From an uncultured Rhodospirillales bacterium (lineage in GTDB: Bacteria; Pseudomonadota; Alphaproteobacteria; Acetobacterales; Acetobacteraceae), in the NCBI GenBank assembly GCA_903823665.1, contig CAIJTR010000036.1, positions 30,077-94,076 of the forward strand: 64,000 nt of DNA, written 5' to 3'. The notes under the pieces were generated by a model. That model saw only the letters and a program-made list of their open reading frames with translations, searched no databases and was not told the origin of the DNA. A program made the position numbers and the translations under genes. This document shows positions 36,674 to 46,333 of the stretch, in pieces. The number at the start of each line of letters is the position of its first letter. The first letter of the stretch is position 1.

Positions 36674-38266
36674 ATGCCGACATTGCGCAAACTCTCATGC
36701 TGTGTGGCACTCGCCTCGGCATTCGCAGCACCCGCCATCGCCGCGGACGTGACGCCGGAGCAGGCGGCACAGATCCAAACCCAGTTGCAAGCTTGGTCCG
36801 GTCTGTTTGGCAGCTTGCCGAACGGTTCTGCCGGCGCGCCCGTACTGAAGGTCACCGCCGACGGCGATCATTACCGCATCGAGTTGTTGGCACCCGATAC
36901 GCTCGTAAAGCAGGGCGTGGTCGCCGCCGGCCCGCTCGAAACCCTGCAGGCCAAACCAATCGATGGCGGTCGCTACACGCTGGGCGGCCTGAGCATCCCG
37001 CAACCGCTGAAATTCACCTTCTCGCCGAGCATGATGGATGGGCTCAACGGTGCCGCCGCGGCCGCACAGCCTGGTGCCGCTCCCGGCAAGCCAGCTAAAC
37101 CCACCGAGCCCCTCGTCGTCGAGGCAACCACCAAAGGCCAGACGCTCACCGGCGTCATCGACCCCACCTTCGCCACACCCTCAAATGCCGACACCAACAT
37201 CAGCGGCTTGCACGCAACCGCGGCAGGCGTGATCGCTGATGTGGCCGAGTTCGTCAGCCACACGGCCTGGACCCCAACCGGCAACGGTCTGGTCAACATC
37301 GCGAACCAGACGAACGTCAAAACCATCTCCGTCTCCGGCGAGATGAAATCGGACATACCGTTCGCCGTGTTTGTCGACAGTGGCAAGCTGGACAGCGCGA
37401 TCAGCGGTGCCAAGCCCGGCTACTCGGCCAGCATGAGCCAGAAGATCACCGAGCTGACCGAATCTTTGAAACGCACCGGCGATGCGCCGCTGTCAGCCGA
37501 ACAACGTCAGACCGCCCATGAAGCCGTCAAAGCCTTCGACGCTGCTCTGGTCAACCAAAAATCCACCGCGAGCATTGACGGACTAAAATTCGCGTCAGGC
37601 GGCGAGAGCACCGAGATCGCCCACAGCGAATTCTTCGGCAGTTTCGCCACCGACGCGGGCAAGCTCACCTTCGCCTTCGGCACCACCATCGAGGGCCTGA
37701 AAAGCTCACTCATCCCGCCCGGCCCAATGCAGGACCTGCTGCCCAAGCGTATCGTGCTCAACCCACGCATCTACGGCATCTCGCGCGTCGATGCGATCGC
37801 ACTCGCCGACCACGCCATCGATGCGGACATGAAAGACCCGGCAAAATCCGCAGCCATCCAGGGCGAAGCAATGGCGTTGCTGGCAAAAGGCCCCGTCGGC
37901 GTCGCCATCGATCAGCTCGTGATCGACATCCCGGGCAGCAGCCTGAAGGGCTCGGCCACGGTGGATATCCCCAATCCTGCGAACATCACCGCCCACGCGT
38001 TGCTCACGATGGACGGGCTTGATGCGCTGATCCAGAAGGCAAACTCAACGCCCATGCTGGCGCAGGCGGCCCCTGGGCTGATCTTCCTCAAGGGCATCGG
38101 CAAGGCAGATGGCAACGTCACTACGTGGAATATCAGCTACGTCGCCAACAAGATCATGGTCAACGACACCGACCTCAGCGCCATGATCCCCGGCAACCAG
38201 CCAGCCGCCCAGCCTCGCCCGCAAGGTCAGCCGCGCCCTCGCCCGCCAGCGCCAAAGTCTCCATGA
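36674..38266 (+). CDS. Secreted protein of unknown function
   Basis: 530 residues with a clear signal peptide (KLSCCVALASAFAAPAIAAD). The mature part is acidic, Ala/Thr-rich and beta-like, without membrane segments, and ends in a Pro/Arg/Gln tail (QPRPQGQPRPRPPAPKSP). Stretches such as SGEMKSDIPFAVFVDSGKL and LVIDIPGSSLKGSATVDIP recall the general style of DUF945 or DUF2125 periplasmic proteins, but I cannot place it in either. GGGGGAAAT precedes the ATG. It ends just before a 26-base palindrome and the convergent aapP. Confidence 0.75.
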   Translation: MPTLRKLSCCVALASAFAAPAIAADVTPEQAAQIQTQLQAWSGLFGSLPNGSAGAPVLKVTADGDHYRIELLAPDTLVKQGVVAAGPLETLQAKPIDGGRYTLGGLSIPQPLKFTFSPSMMDGLNGAAAAAQPGAAPGKPAKPTEPLVVEATTKGQTLTGVIDPTFATPSNADTNISGLHATAAGVIADVAEFVSHTAWTPTGNGLVNIANQTNVKTISVSGEMKSDIPFAVFVDSGKLDSAISGAKPGYSASMSQKITELTESLKRTGDAPLSAEQRQTAHEAVKAFDAALVNQKSTASIDGLKFASGGESTEIAHSEFFGSFATDAGKLTFAFGTTIEGLKSSLIPPGPMQDLLPKRIVLNPRIYGISRVDAIALADHAIDADMKDPAKSAAIQGEAMALLAKGPVGVAIDQLVIDIPGSSLKGSATVDIPNPANITAHALLTMDGLDALIQKANSTPMLAQAAPGLIFLKGIGKADGNVTTWNISYVANKIMVNDTDLSAMIPGNQPAAQPRPQGQPRPRPPAPKSP

Positions 38267-38274
38267 TGCAGTCG

Positions 38275-38300
38275 GGTGCAGTGCGCTTTGGCACTGCACC
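38275..38300. repeat. 26-bp palindrome, copy 1 (between convergent genes)
   Basis: GGTGCAGTGC and GCACTGCACC flank a GCTTTG loop. It lies nine bases after one stop codon and eight bases before the aapP stop. Copies 2 and 3 are at 46182-46207 and 46224-46249. No T-run follows, so it is a REP-like hairpin that could still stop or protect both transcripts. Confidence 0.8.
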
Positions 38301-38307
38301 ATTCACC

Positions 38308-39057
<750 letters not shown>

Positions 39058-39071
39058 TTTCAGATGTCCTC

Positions 39072-40208
39072 TTATCGGTTCTTGGTCACGTCGAGCTTAC
39101 GCTCAACACTGCGGCTGTAAGAACTCATGGTGTAGCAAAACAAGGCGTAGATAATTGCCAGAACCACATAGATCTCGGTTGAAACACCCTGCCAAACCGG
39201 GTCTGCCATCGCGGTTTTGCTGGCCGTCAGCATATCGAGAATGCCGATGGTGAGCACAAGGGACGTGTCTTTGAAAAACCCGATGAACGTGTTCACCAGC
39301 GGCGGAATAACCAGCCGTAGCGCTTGCGGCAGGGTGATGCTCAACGTTTTCTGCCAGTAGTTCAGCCCGAGCGCATCGGCTGCCTCCGCCTGACCCTTCG
39401 GCAGCGCAGCCAAACCACCACGCACCACTTCGGCGAGATAGGCAGCGGCGAAGATGATGAAGGCCACCTGCGCGCGCAGCAGCTTATCGAAATTCACCCC
39501 ATCCGGCAGAAACAACGGCAGCATCACGTTGGCCATGAACAGCAACGCGATCAGAGGCACACCGCGGATCAGTTCCACATACGCCACACAAATCAGCTTC
39601 ACCGCCGGCAATTTCGTGCTGCGTCGCCCGAGAGCCACCAGCACCGAAAGCGGGAAGGCGAGGGCGAGGCCGAATGTCGCCAAAATCAGCGTGATCGGCA
39701 GACCGCCCCACTGATCCTGCGGCACGTAAGGCAGGCCGAGAAAGCCACCCCACATCAGGCCAAAGATCACGACCAGCGTGCCGATCCAGATAGTGGCGAG
39801 GTTCTTGTTCCAGAACCGCCGGTCGGCTGAGACGTAAAACAGGCCGAGGAACAGCGCGATACAAATGCCCGCGCGCCACTGCTCATTATACGGATACGCG
39901 CCAAACAGCATGAACCGCCATTTGTCATGAATGGCCGCCCAGCACGCGCCGACGCCGTGCGCGAGACGGCACGAGGTTGGGTCAGGCTTTCCGGCGGCGG
40001 TATCGGGAACCCACCAAATCGCGTTGATGAACGCCCATTGCACCAACCCATACAGCGCCCAAACCACGAATGCGCCGATCGCCAGAGTCACAATGCTGGA
40101 GAAAATCCCGTTGAACAGATTGGCCTTTGCCCAGGCGATCGGCCCCGGCAGATTGGCATCCGGCTGCGCGCGGGCCGGTGTTTGAGTACCAGCTGTGGTT
40201 GCACTCAT
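39072..40208 (-). CDS. aapM: General L-amino-acid ABC transporter permease AapM
   Basis: Start chosen at ATG 40208 ([15 protein letters not shown]), four bases after the aapQ stop; the extension to 40241 would overlap aapQ. The product is about 378 residues. The membrane domain carries the HisM-type helices and the EAA-like loop [20 protein letters not shown]. The long N-terminal half is characteristic of AapM/BztC. It pairs with AapQ in the membrane. Confidence 0.93.
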   Translation of the reverse strand: MSATTAGTQTPARAQPDANLPGPIAWAKANLFNGIFSSIVTLAIGAFVVWALYGLVQWAFINAIWWVPDTAAGKPDPTSCRLAHGVGACWAAIHDKWRFMLFGAYPYNEQWRAGICIALFLGLFYVSADRRFWNKNLATIWIGTLVVIFGLMWGGFLGLPYVPQDQWGGLPITLILATFGLALAFPLSVLVALGRRSTKLPAVKLICVAYVELIRGVPLIALLFMANVMLPLFLPDGVNFDKLLRAQVAFIIFAAAYLAEVVRGGLAALPKGQAEAADALGLNYWQKTLSITLPQALRLVIPPLVNTFIGFFKDTSLVLTIGILDMLTASKTAMADPVWQGVSTEIYVVLAIIYALFCYTMSSYSRSVERKLDVTKNR

Positions 40209-40212
40209 GGCC

Positions 40213-41424
40213 TCAACGCTCCACCAGCGCGATGCGCGCATTATACCAGTTCATAAACAGGCTGATCGAAAGGCTGAACGCGAGGAAGGTCAGCATGATG
40301 ATCGCCACCCCCTCAATCGCCTGCCCGGTTTGGTTCAGCATGGTGCCGGAAACCGAAACCACGTCCTGAAATCCAATCGCCACGGCAAGAGAGCTGTTCT
40401 TCGTCAGGTTGAGGAACTGGCTTGTCATCGGCGGGATGATCACCCGCAGCGCCTGTGGCAGAACCACCAGCCTCAATACCGCAAAGGGATGCAGCCCAAG
40501 CGCACCCGCTGCCTCCCACTGCCCCTTCGGCACCGCCTGAATGCCGGAACGCACAATCTCCGCGATATACGACGCGGTGTAGAGAACCAGCCCGAACAGC
40601 AGCGCGAAATATTCCGGCGTGATTGTGCCGCCGCCGACCATGTTGAAGCCCTTGAGCACGGGCACATCGAGCGTCCAGGGAGCGCCCATCGCGGCCCAAA
40701 CCAAGACCGGCAACACAATCAGCAAGCCCAACGCCACCGGCCAAACCGCCGGCTTCGTGCCCGTTGCGTCCTGCTTCTTGTTCGCCGCGCGATTCCAAAG
40801 GAACGTGCCGATCAGCCCCACCACAAACACCACGAGCGCCCAACTGTGCGCGTCCTCCCAGTTCAGCAGCGGCAGACGAAGCCCACGGCTGGTGAGAAAA
40901 ACAATCGACGTGCTGCCCCGAAAATCACGCGGCCCGGGCAGGCCCTGCAACAGCGAATACCAGAACAGAAGCTGCAACAGCAGCGGCAGATCGCGCAGCA
41001 CCTCGACGTAAACCGCTGTCAGCTTCGCCACCAGCCAGTTCTTCGACAGTCGGCCAATGCCGATCAGCGTGCCCAGAATGGTCGAGAGAACGATACCGAC
41101 AAGTGCGACCTTGAGGGTGTTGAGAATACCCTCGGCAATTGCCCGGCCCCAGGTGCTGGTCGCCGGATCATACGGGATCAGCGTCTCGGCAATCGGAATG
41201 CCGGCGGTATTGGACAAAAAGCCCAGCCCGGTGGCGATATGGCGCACCTCAAGGTTGCGCACCGTGTTGGCTGCCAAATACCAGATCACGCCGGCAATCA
41301 GGCCGACGATCAGCGTCTGCCAGATGATGTTGCGAAACACCGGATCGGACCATGAAAGCTGCATGCCACGCTTCGGCGCGGCTCGTGCGTTGGCCAATCT
41401 CGGGTCGATGATGCTGCCGGACAT
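40213..41424 (-). CDS. aapQ: General L-amino-acid ABC transporter permease AapQ
   Basis: Start chosen at ATG 41424 (MSGSIIDPRLANARAAP); the frame is open to 41487 without a better signal. The product is about 403 residues. Features: NTVRNLEVRHIATGLGFLSN, YVEVLRDLPLLLQLLFWYSL and the EAA loop EAAGALGLHPFAVLRLVVLP. These match AapQ/BztB. It is separated from aapJ by a terminator-like hairpin. Confidence 0.94.
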   Translation of the reverse strand: MSGSIIDPRLANARAAPKRGMQLSWSDPVFRNIIWQTLIVGLIAGVIWYLAANTVRNLEVRHIATGLGFLSNTAGIPIAETLIPYDPATSTWGRAIAEGILNTLKVALVGIVLSTILGTLIGIGRLSKNWLVAKLTAVYVEVLRDLPLLLQLLFWYSLLQGLPGPRDFRGSTSIVFLTSRGLRLPLLNWEDAHSWALVVFVVGLIGTFLWNRAANKKQDATGTKPAVWPVALGLLIVLPVLVWAAMGAPWTLDVPVLKGFNMVGGGTITPEYFALLFGLVLYTASYIAEIVRSGIQAVPKGQWEAAGALGLHPFAVLRLVVLPQALRVIIPPMTSQFLNLTKNSSLAVAIGFQDVVSVSGTMLNQTGQAIEGVAIIMLTFLAFSLSISLFMNWYNARIALVER

Positions 41425-41591
41425 GCTGGGCGATTTTCCTGGCTCGTGTGCTCGCGTGCGGTGCGCAAAGCTGTGCGGGTTGAGCAAGTCTTATGCCGCT
41501 AGGTCTGCGCTTGATGCACGGCTGCAGAGTGCGACAGTTTCGTGGCAGAGATCAATCCCAGCGGATCGATTTACGACGACCTAGCACAGTA

Positions 41592-41621
41592 AAAGCCGCC
41601 CCGGTTCCCCGGAGCGGCTTT
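41592..41621 (-). terminator. Hairpin between aapJ and aapQ
   Basis: AAAGCCGCCCCGG (41592-41604) pairs with CCGGAGCGGCTTT (41609-41621) around a four-base loop, with one wobble. Read on the minus strand, the stem ends in TTTT. It sits just after the aapJ stop. It probably lets most transcripts end after the binding protein, giving more AapJ than permease. Confidence 0.75.
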
Positions 41622-41644
41622 CATGTCGTCTCAAACGCAAGAGA

Positions 41645-42679
41645 TCAGCGGATCGGCGGAGCGTATTGCAGGCCACCCTTGGTCCAGATGGCGTTGATGC
41701 CACGCTGCACGCCGAGGACGGTGATGTTGCGATCCCAGGTCTCGCCCAGATTGCCGACCTGCTTGATCACATTATACGCCCATTTCGGGTCGAGCCCGAG
41801 CTGCTTGCCCATATCGCCCTCGGTGCCAAGCAGACGCTTGATGTCCGGGTTCGTGCTGCTCTTGACCATCTCGTCAACGTTCTTGCTGTCCACGCCGAGT
41901 TCTTCAGCGGTCACGGTGGCGAAATACGTCCAGCGCACGATGTCGAACCACTTGTCGTCGCCCGAACGAACCACGTAGCCCAGCGGCTCCTTGCTGATGA
42001 TGTCTGGCAGCAGCAGGAAATCGTCCTTGTTGGTCTGGGTGGCGCGGAACGTGGCGAGCGCCGAGCTGTCGGTCGAATACGCATCGCAACGGCCAGCGAG
42101 GAACGCGTTCTGAATTTCAGCCAGGTCCTGGATCAGGATCGGCGTGAACTTCATCTTGTTGACGCGATAGAAATCGCTGATCGCAAGTTCGGTCGAGGTC
42201 CCCGGCTGCACGCAGATCGTGGCACCATCCATCTCCTTGGCGGTCTTCACGCCCAGGGCCTTCTTCACCAGGAAGCCGGTGCCGTCATAGTAGTTCACGC
42301 CGGCGAACATCAAACCAAGGCTCGCTTCACGGCCCAGCGTCCAGGTCGTCGAGCGCGACAGCATGTCCACTTCACCGGATTGCAGGGCAGTGAAACGGTT
42401 GGTGGTGGTGAGGTTGGCGAATTTCACCTTGTTGGCATCGCCCAGCACGGCGGCGGCCACGTTGCGGCAGCTATCGGCGTCCAGGCCGCGCATCACGCCC
42501 TGGCTATCCGGCAGCGAGAAGCCGGGAACAGCACCGGCCACGCCGCAGATCAGCTGGCCGCGTGCCTTGACGGCATCGAGCGTCGCCGAGCCGGAACCTT
42601 GGGCGAAAGCGGGGCTGGCAACGGCTGCGAGCATAGCGCTCGCCAGCAGACCGCCCGTGAGGGACATGCGGATCATCAT
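41645..42679 (-). CDS. aapJ: General L-amino-acid ABC transporter substrate-binding protein AapJ
   Basis: Start chosen at ATG 42679 (MMIRMSLTGGLLASAM), with AGGA six bases upstream; the frame runs on to 42856 but without signal-peptide character. The product is about 344 residues with a signal ending near SPAFAQ. SATLDAVKARGQLICGVAG, SGEVDMLSRSTTWTLGRE and GCDAYSTDSSAL-like sequence (RCDAYSTDSSAL) match AapJ/BztA. It is the periplasmic receptor for L-amino acids. Confidence 0.95.
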   Translation of the reverse strand: MMIRMSLTGGLLASAMLAAVASPAFAQGSGSATLDAVKARGQLICGVAGAVPGFSLPDSQGVMRGLDADSCRNVAAAVLGDANKVKFANLTTTNRFTALQSGEVDMLSRSTTWTLGREASLGLMFAGVNYYDGTGFLVKKALGVKTAKEMDGATICVQPGTSTELAISDFYRVNKMKFTPILIQDLAEIQNAFLAGRCDAYSTDSSALATFRATQTNKDDFLLLPDIISKEPLGYVVRSGDDKWFDIVRWTYFATVTAEELGVDSKNVDEMVKSSTNPDIKRLLGTEGDMGKQLGLDPKWAYNVIKQVGNLGETWDRNITVLGVQRGINAIWTKGGLQYAPPIR

Positions 42680-42785
42680 GGGTTTCCTAATCTCATTTGC
42701 GGGACAAGCCCCGCAGCACGCGCGAAACTGCCCTGCGTTTGACGCAAGATCAATCGTCCACATGAATTTTAAGCGATTTTTTGTT

Positions 42786-43193
42786 TCACCCAGCCGAGGC
42801 ATGCGCCTGTAGATCGGCCAGCCGGCAATGCTCCAACGCACCGGCATGGGTCGCATCCAGAACCACCTGCGGCGGAAACCCAGCCAGCAGCGCCTCCTGC
42901 CAGCGCGGGGCGCACAGGCACCAGCGATCCCCCGGCTTCAATCCCGGAAACCCATATTCCGGGCGCGGCGTTGAAAGATCGTTGCCCATTTTGGCGCTGA
43001 ACGAGAGGAATCCCTCCGTCATCACCGCGCACACCGTATGGCTGCCGCGATCCTGCTCATCCGTGTTGCAGCAGCCGTCGCGGAAATATCCGGTGAGCGG
43101 GGCCAGCGAGCATGCCTCCAAAAGTCCGCCCAGCACATTCGTGCCCTGCTTGCGCTCTGGTCTGCGGCCGAATTGTCCGGTGCCGTCGGGCAT
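42786..43193 (-). CDS. DUF2237 family protein
   Basis: 135 residues. LTGYFRDGCCNTDEQDRGSH, VCAVMTEGFLSFSAKMGNDL and GFPGLKPGDRWCLCA are the DUF2237 blocks, including the paired cysteines. The function is unknown; the conserved cysteines hint at metal binding. It lies upstream of aapJ on the same strand and is divergent from the DUF1489 gene. Confidence 0.88.
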   Translation of the reverse strand: MPDGTGQFGRRPERKQGTNVLGGLLEACSLAPLTGYFRDGCCNTDEQDRGSHTVCAVMTEGFLSFSAKMGNDLSTPRPEYGFPGLKPGDRWCLCAPRWQEALLAGFPPQVVLDATHAGALEHCRLADLQAHASAG

Positions 43194-43240
43194 TGCTTTA
43201 CTCCCTTGTCGAAGCCGCTGTGTGAGGGCACATCGGTGTG

Positions 43241-43660
43241 ATGCTTCACATCGTAAAGCTTTCCGTCGGCATTCGCGACATCGCCCATTTGCGCGCCGTC
43301 CAACTCGCCCGCGCCGCCATCTCGCCCCCGCTGCGTCACCAAACCCGCAATGCGCCGAGGCGACGTGATGAACTGCTCGACGGCGGCTCCATCTACTGGG
43401 TGATCGCCGGGGCCGTTCTCGTCCGGCAAAAACTCGTCGATATCATCGAGGACCGGTGGGACGACGACACAATCTGCGCCGGCCTCGTGCTCGACCCGAT
43501 CCTCGTTCCAGTCGCCGCCACCCCCATGCGCGCCTTCCAGGGCTGGCGCTATCTCCAGCCGGAGGCCGCACCGCCGGACATCGACGCCGACAACCCCGAA
43601 ATCGGGCAAGACATGCCGGTCTCGTTGCGGCAATCTCTGCGCAAGCTTGGATTGCTGTAG
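43241..43660 (+). CDS. DUF1489 family protein
   Basis: 139 residues from ATG 43241 (a GTG lies one codon upstream). Features: MLHIVKLSVGIRDI, RRRDELLDGGSIYWVIAG, LVLDPILVPV and MRAFQGWRYLQPEAAPPD. The family is widespread in alphaproteobacteria and has no known function. It is divergent from the DUF2237 gene across 47 bases. Confidence 0.9.
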   Translation: MLHIVKLSVGIRDIAHLRAVQLARAAISPPLRHQTRNAPRRRDELLDGGSIYWVIAGAVLVRQKLVDIIEDRWDDDTICAGLVLDPILVPVAATPMRAFQGWRYLQPEAAPPDIDADNPEIGQDMPVSLRQSLRKLGLL

Positions 43661-43720
43661 GCATCGGATGCGGCCGCGGCTGGCCAAGGTCAAGAAAAAT
43701 CAAAACCGGGAGTGAACCCA

Positions 43721-44782
43721 ATGATCATGCGCGCATTGAGCCTTTGTTTCGCCGCAGCCCTCTGGGCCAGCACCGGCCGCGCCGCCGATTTCCCCAAACC
43801 CGTCGAGCATGATTTCACCGCCGCCAACTTCAAATTCCACACCGGCGAAATCATGCCCGCGCTCAAACTGCATTACGCAACCATTGGTGATCCGAAGAAC
43901 GAGGCGGTGCTGGTTCTGCACGGCACCGGCGGCACCGGCCTCAGCATGGCCAATCCGGCATTCGGCGGAGAACTATTCGGCCCCGGCCAGCCGCTCGACG
44001 CCACCAAGTATTTCATCATTCTCACCGACGCCATCGGCACCGGTGGCTCCACCAAACCATCCAACGGCATGCGTGCGTCATTCCCGAAATACGACTATCC
44101 CGACATGGTGGCGGCACAGCATATCGTCGTCACTGAGGCGCTCGGCATCCGCCATCTCCGCCTCGTCATCGGCAACTCGATGGGCGGCATGCAGACCTGG
44201 CTCTGGGGTGTCACCTATCCCGGTTTCATGGACGCGATGGTGCCGATGGCCTCGCAGCCCACCGAAATGTCCGCCCGCAACTGGATGATGCGCCGCATGC
44301 TGGTCGAGAGCATCAAGCAAGACCCCGCCTACAGCAACGGCAATTACACCGCCCCGCCGCCCGCGTACCGCCTCGCCAACGTTATGTTCGGCATCGCCAC
44401 CAACGGCGGCACGCTGAACTATCAGGCCGCCGCCCCCACCGGCGATCTGGCGGACAAAATTGTCGATGACCGTCTCGCCGCCCCAGTGCCCGGTGACGCC
44501 AATGATTTCATCTATCAGTGGCAATCCTCACGCGGCTTCAACACCGCCCCAATGCTGGACCGCATCACGTCGCGCGTGCTGGCCATCAACGCCGCCGATG
44601 ACGAACGCAACCCGCCCGAAACCGGCACCCTGGTGGAAGCGATGAAGCATGTGAAAGATGGCAGCATCTATCTCATCCCCGCCAGCGCCAAAACCAGCGG
44701 CCACGGCACCACCAGCAATGCAGCCTTCTACACCGACCAACTCCGCCAACTCCTCGCCACCGCCCCGCATCTGACACCGTAA
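43721..44782 (+). CDS. Exported MetX-like alpha/beta hydrolase
   Basis: Start at ATG 43721, eight bases after CGGGAG; the GTG at 43712 is part of that ribosome site. The product is 353 residues with a signal peptide (MIMRALSLCFAAALWASTGRA). The fold is that of homoserine acyltransferase: VLHGTGGTG, ILTDAIGTGGSTKPSNG, nucleophile GNSMGGMQTWLWGV, and C-terminal SGHGTT histidine. A genuine metX lies at 21518-22666, so this exported protein probably acts as an esterase or acyltransferase on other substrates. Confidence 0.85.
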   Translation: MIMRALSLCFAAALWASTGRAADFPKPVEHDFTAANFKFHTGEIMPALKLHYATIGDPKNEAVLVLHGTGGTGLSMANPAFGGELFGPGQPLDATKYFIILTDAIGTGGSTKPSNGMRASFPKYDYPDMVAAQHIVVTEALGIRHLRLVIGNSMGGMQTWLWGVTYPGFMDAMVPMASQPTEMSARNWMMRRMLVESIKQDPAYSNGNYTAPPPAYRLANVMFGIATNGGTLNYQAAAPTGDLADKIVDDRLAAPVPGDANDFIYQWQSSRGFNTAPMLDRITSRVLAINAADDERNPPETGTLVEAMKHVKDGSIYLIPASAKTSGHGTTSNAAFYTDQLRQLLATAPHLTP

Positions 44783-44819
44783 CCCCATGTCCCAATTGGG
44801 GTCGCGGCAATCCGTGACC

Positions 44820-44869
44820 CTAGAGCACGTTTCGACCAGATGGAATCATCTGGTCGGGCGTTGCTCTAG
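44820..44869. repeat. Composite palindromic element, copy B (single hairpin)
   Basis: Ends CTAGAGCACG and CGTTGCTCTAG surround an inner stem CGACCAGAT/ATCTGGTCG. It is related to units at 19321-19449 and 63486-64000 but has only one hairpin. It lies 38 bases after the stop of the MetX-like gene. Confidence 0.8.
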
Positions 44870-44916
44870 CAAAACAGCTCACAATGTTACGATGACGGAA
44901 CGATTAGCATAAACGT

Positions 44917-45555
44917 CTACGCCGCAGCCCCACCCCAATTTTCAGCATCACCCGCGAGGCGATCCGCATCCACCGGATCGCCGTCCGCTTCAACCGAAAC
45001 ATCCGTCCAACACCAATACGACACCGGCTCCACACGCGGCGGGATCTTCGAAACAGGAGGCAAAACCCCCTCCGGCACCAGCAGCAGGCTCGTGTCGAGT
45101 GACAGCATTTCAAAGATCGGCCACATCAGCCGCGCCACCTCCGGCGTTGTCCGCATCAGCGCCTGCATCTCCGGGTCCTGCATCGTCTCCATCAAAATCG
45201 CGCTGCAATAAATCGCCGTGGTCGGCACCTTGTCGCTCAACCATCCCCGCACCGCCGGCAGAGGATATCGCCGCGATGGGGGAGGCAGCTTATCACGGTC
45301 CACCGCCCGCTCCGCCGAAACCTTCCGCACCCGAGGCACCGGTTTGCGCCAGACCAAAGTGCCCGCCCGAAACCGTTTCAACAGCACCGCTATCCGTGCC
45401 GACGCCCGGGTGAGCCGAAACACCACCCCCAGCATCAGCCGAACCCGCAGCGCCCGCTCCTCACAAAACGCCTCCACCGACGACACAACCATCGCCAACA
45501 CCTGTATCAGTGTCGGCGGCGCGTTCGCTCGAGAGGGTTGAGTGGTTATTATCAT
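44917..45555 (-). CDS. Hypothetical protein
   Basis: 212 residues from ATG 45555, or about 190 from ATG 45489 (MVVSSVEAFCEERALRVR), which I find equally likely. The first third is basic with amphipathic helices. The middle (RRYPLPAVRGWLSDKVPTTA, LMETMQDPEMQALMRTTPEV) and the C-terminal LSLDTSLLLVPEGVLPPVSK are less biased and look like a true fold. No family is recognised. It is alone on its strand between repeat copy B and an empty stretch. Confidence 0.55.
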   Translation of the reverse strand: MIITTQPSRANAPPTLIQVLAMVVSSVEAFCEERALRVRLMLGVVFRLTRASARIAVLLKRFRAGTLVWRKPVPRVRKVSAERAVDRDKLPPPSRRYPLPAVRGWLSDKVPTTAIYCSAILMETMQDPEMQALMRTTPEVARLMWPIFEMLSLDTSLLLVPEGVLPPVSKIPPRVEPVSYWCWTDVSVEADGDPVDADRLAGDAENWGGAAA

Positions 45556-45885
45556 TCACCATCAGTAGCTCATTGCTAACCCCAGCCACCACGTAAATCG
45601 CCGTGAAATCGGCGTTATATCGCGCATAGGGTGGGGTGCCTTGCCGTACCCCAACGCCACCACGAGAACCGATGCGATCATTCAGGGCCGCCCCCAAACC
45701 CCCTGAGTGTTTCCCGCTCCTGCCCCGCCTCACAATTCGGGAGCACCCCTTTCGTCGCGGTCTCCCCGAAATCGGGTGGACGGAGGCGATGCACGCCTTT
45801 GGAACTCACGTTGAGTTCGCGCTTCGGCCAGCTCGGCCGGCGCTACCCAAACCGTCGCTTATCAAGCAAATGGAACAACAAGCTC
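45556..45885. other. Intergenic region, no gene seen
   Basis: This stretch between divergent genes shows no convincing coding frame. It holds a short inverted repeat CGCCG/CGGCG (45599-45614). The promoters of both flanking genes must lie here, but I cannot point to them. Confidence 0.5.
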
Positions 45886-46158
45886 ATGAAAAACCCAGTC
45901 ACTGACGGCACCCACGAAGACCACGTGCGCGCAGGTCAGCAAAGCCACAAGAACGCCCCAGCCGCCACGCACGCCAAGGACGAGCCGCACACCGGCACCC
46001 AGGGTGGCACGCATGAGCAGCACGTGAAGGCCGGCGAGCAGAGCCACAAGAATGCCCCTGCCCACAAGGCAGACGGTGCAGAACACCATCCCGGCACCCA
46101 GGGCGGCACGCACGAACAGCACGTCAAAGCTGGCGAGCAGAGCCACAAAAACGCCTAA
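45886..46158 (+). CDS. Small His-rich protein with three 17-residue repeats
   Basis: 90 residues from ATG 45886; the frame's longer upstream extension is rejected because it loses all pattern. Residues 8-24, 41-57 and 74-90 are repeats of the form GTHEQHVKAGEQSHKNA, 33 residues apart. The second and third copies are identical in protein but differ at seven codons, all silent. It is hydrophilic with no signal or membrane segment. I know no family; a stress-related disordered protein is a guess. A palindrome pair follows its stop. Confidence 0.75.
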   Translation: MKNPVTDGTHEDHVRAGQQSHKNAPAATHAKDEPHTGTQGGTHEQHVKAGEQSHKNAPAHKADGAEHHPGTQGGTHEQHVKAGEQSHKNA

Positions 46159-46181
46159 GCCTAACAAATAGAAGCCCGCAG

Positions 46182-46207
46182 GGTGCAGTGCGCTTTGGCA
46201 CTGCACC
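46182..46207. repeat. 26-bp palindrome, copy 2
   Basis: Same arms and loop as 38275-38300 (GGTGCAGTGC, GCTTTG, GCACTGCACC). It begins 23 bases after the stop of the repeat-protein gene and is followed 16 bases later by copy 3. Confidence 0.8.
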
Positions 46208-46223
46208 AGCTTGGCGGAGAGTC

Positions 46224-46249
46224 AGTGCAGTGCGCTTTGGCACTGCACC
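46224..46249. repeat. 26-bp palindrome, copy 3
   Basis: As copies 1 and 2 but starting AGTGCAGTGC, one base different at the outer edge. It lies in direct tandem with copy 2 in the same orientation of the asymmetric loop. Confidence 0.8.
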
Positions 46250-46333
46250 AGCCTCGCCAAATCCCAAAACCCCTACACGAAATATTAACCTTTCATCTCG
46301 ATTTTGAGACCATCGAAGTGAAAGGAGAGAACG

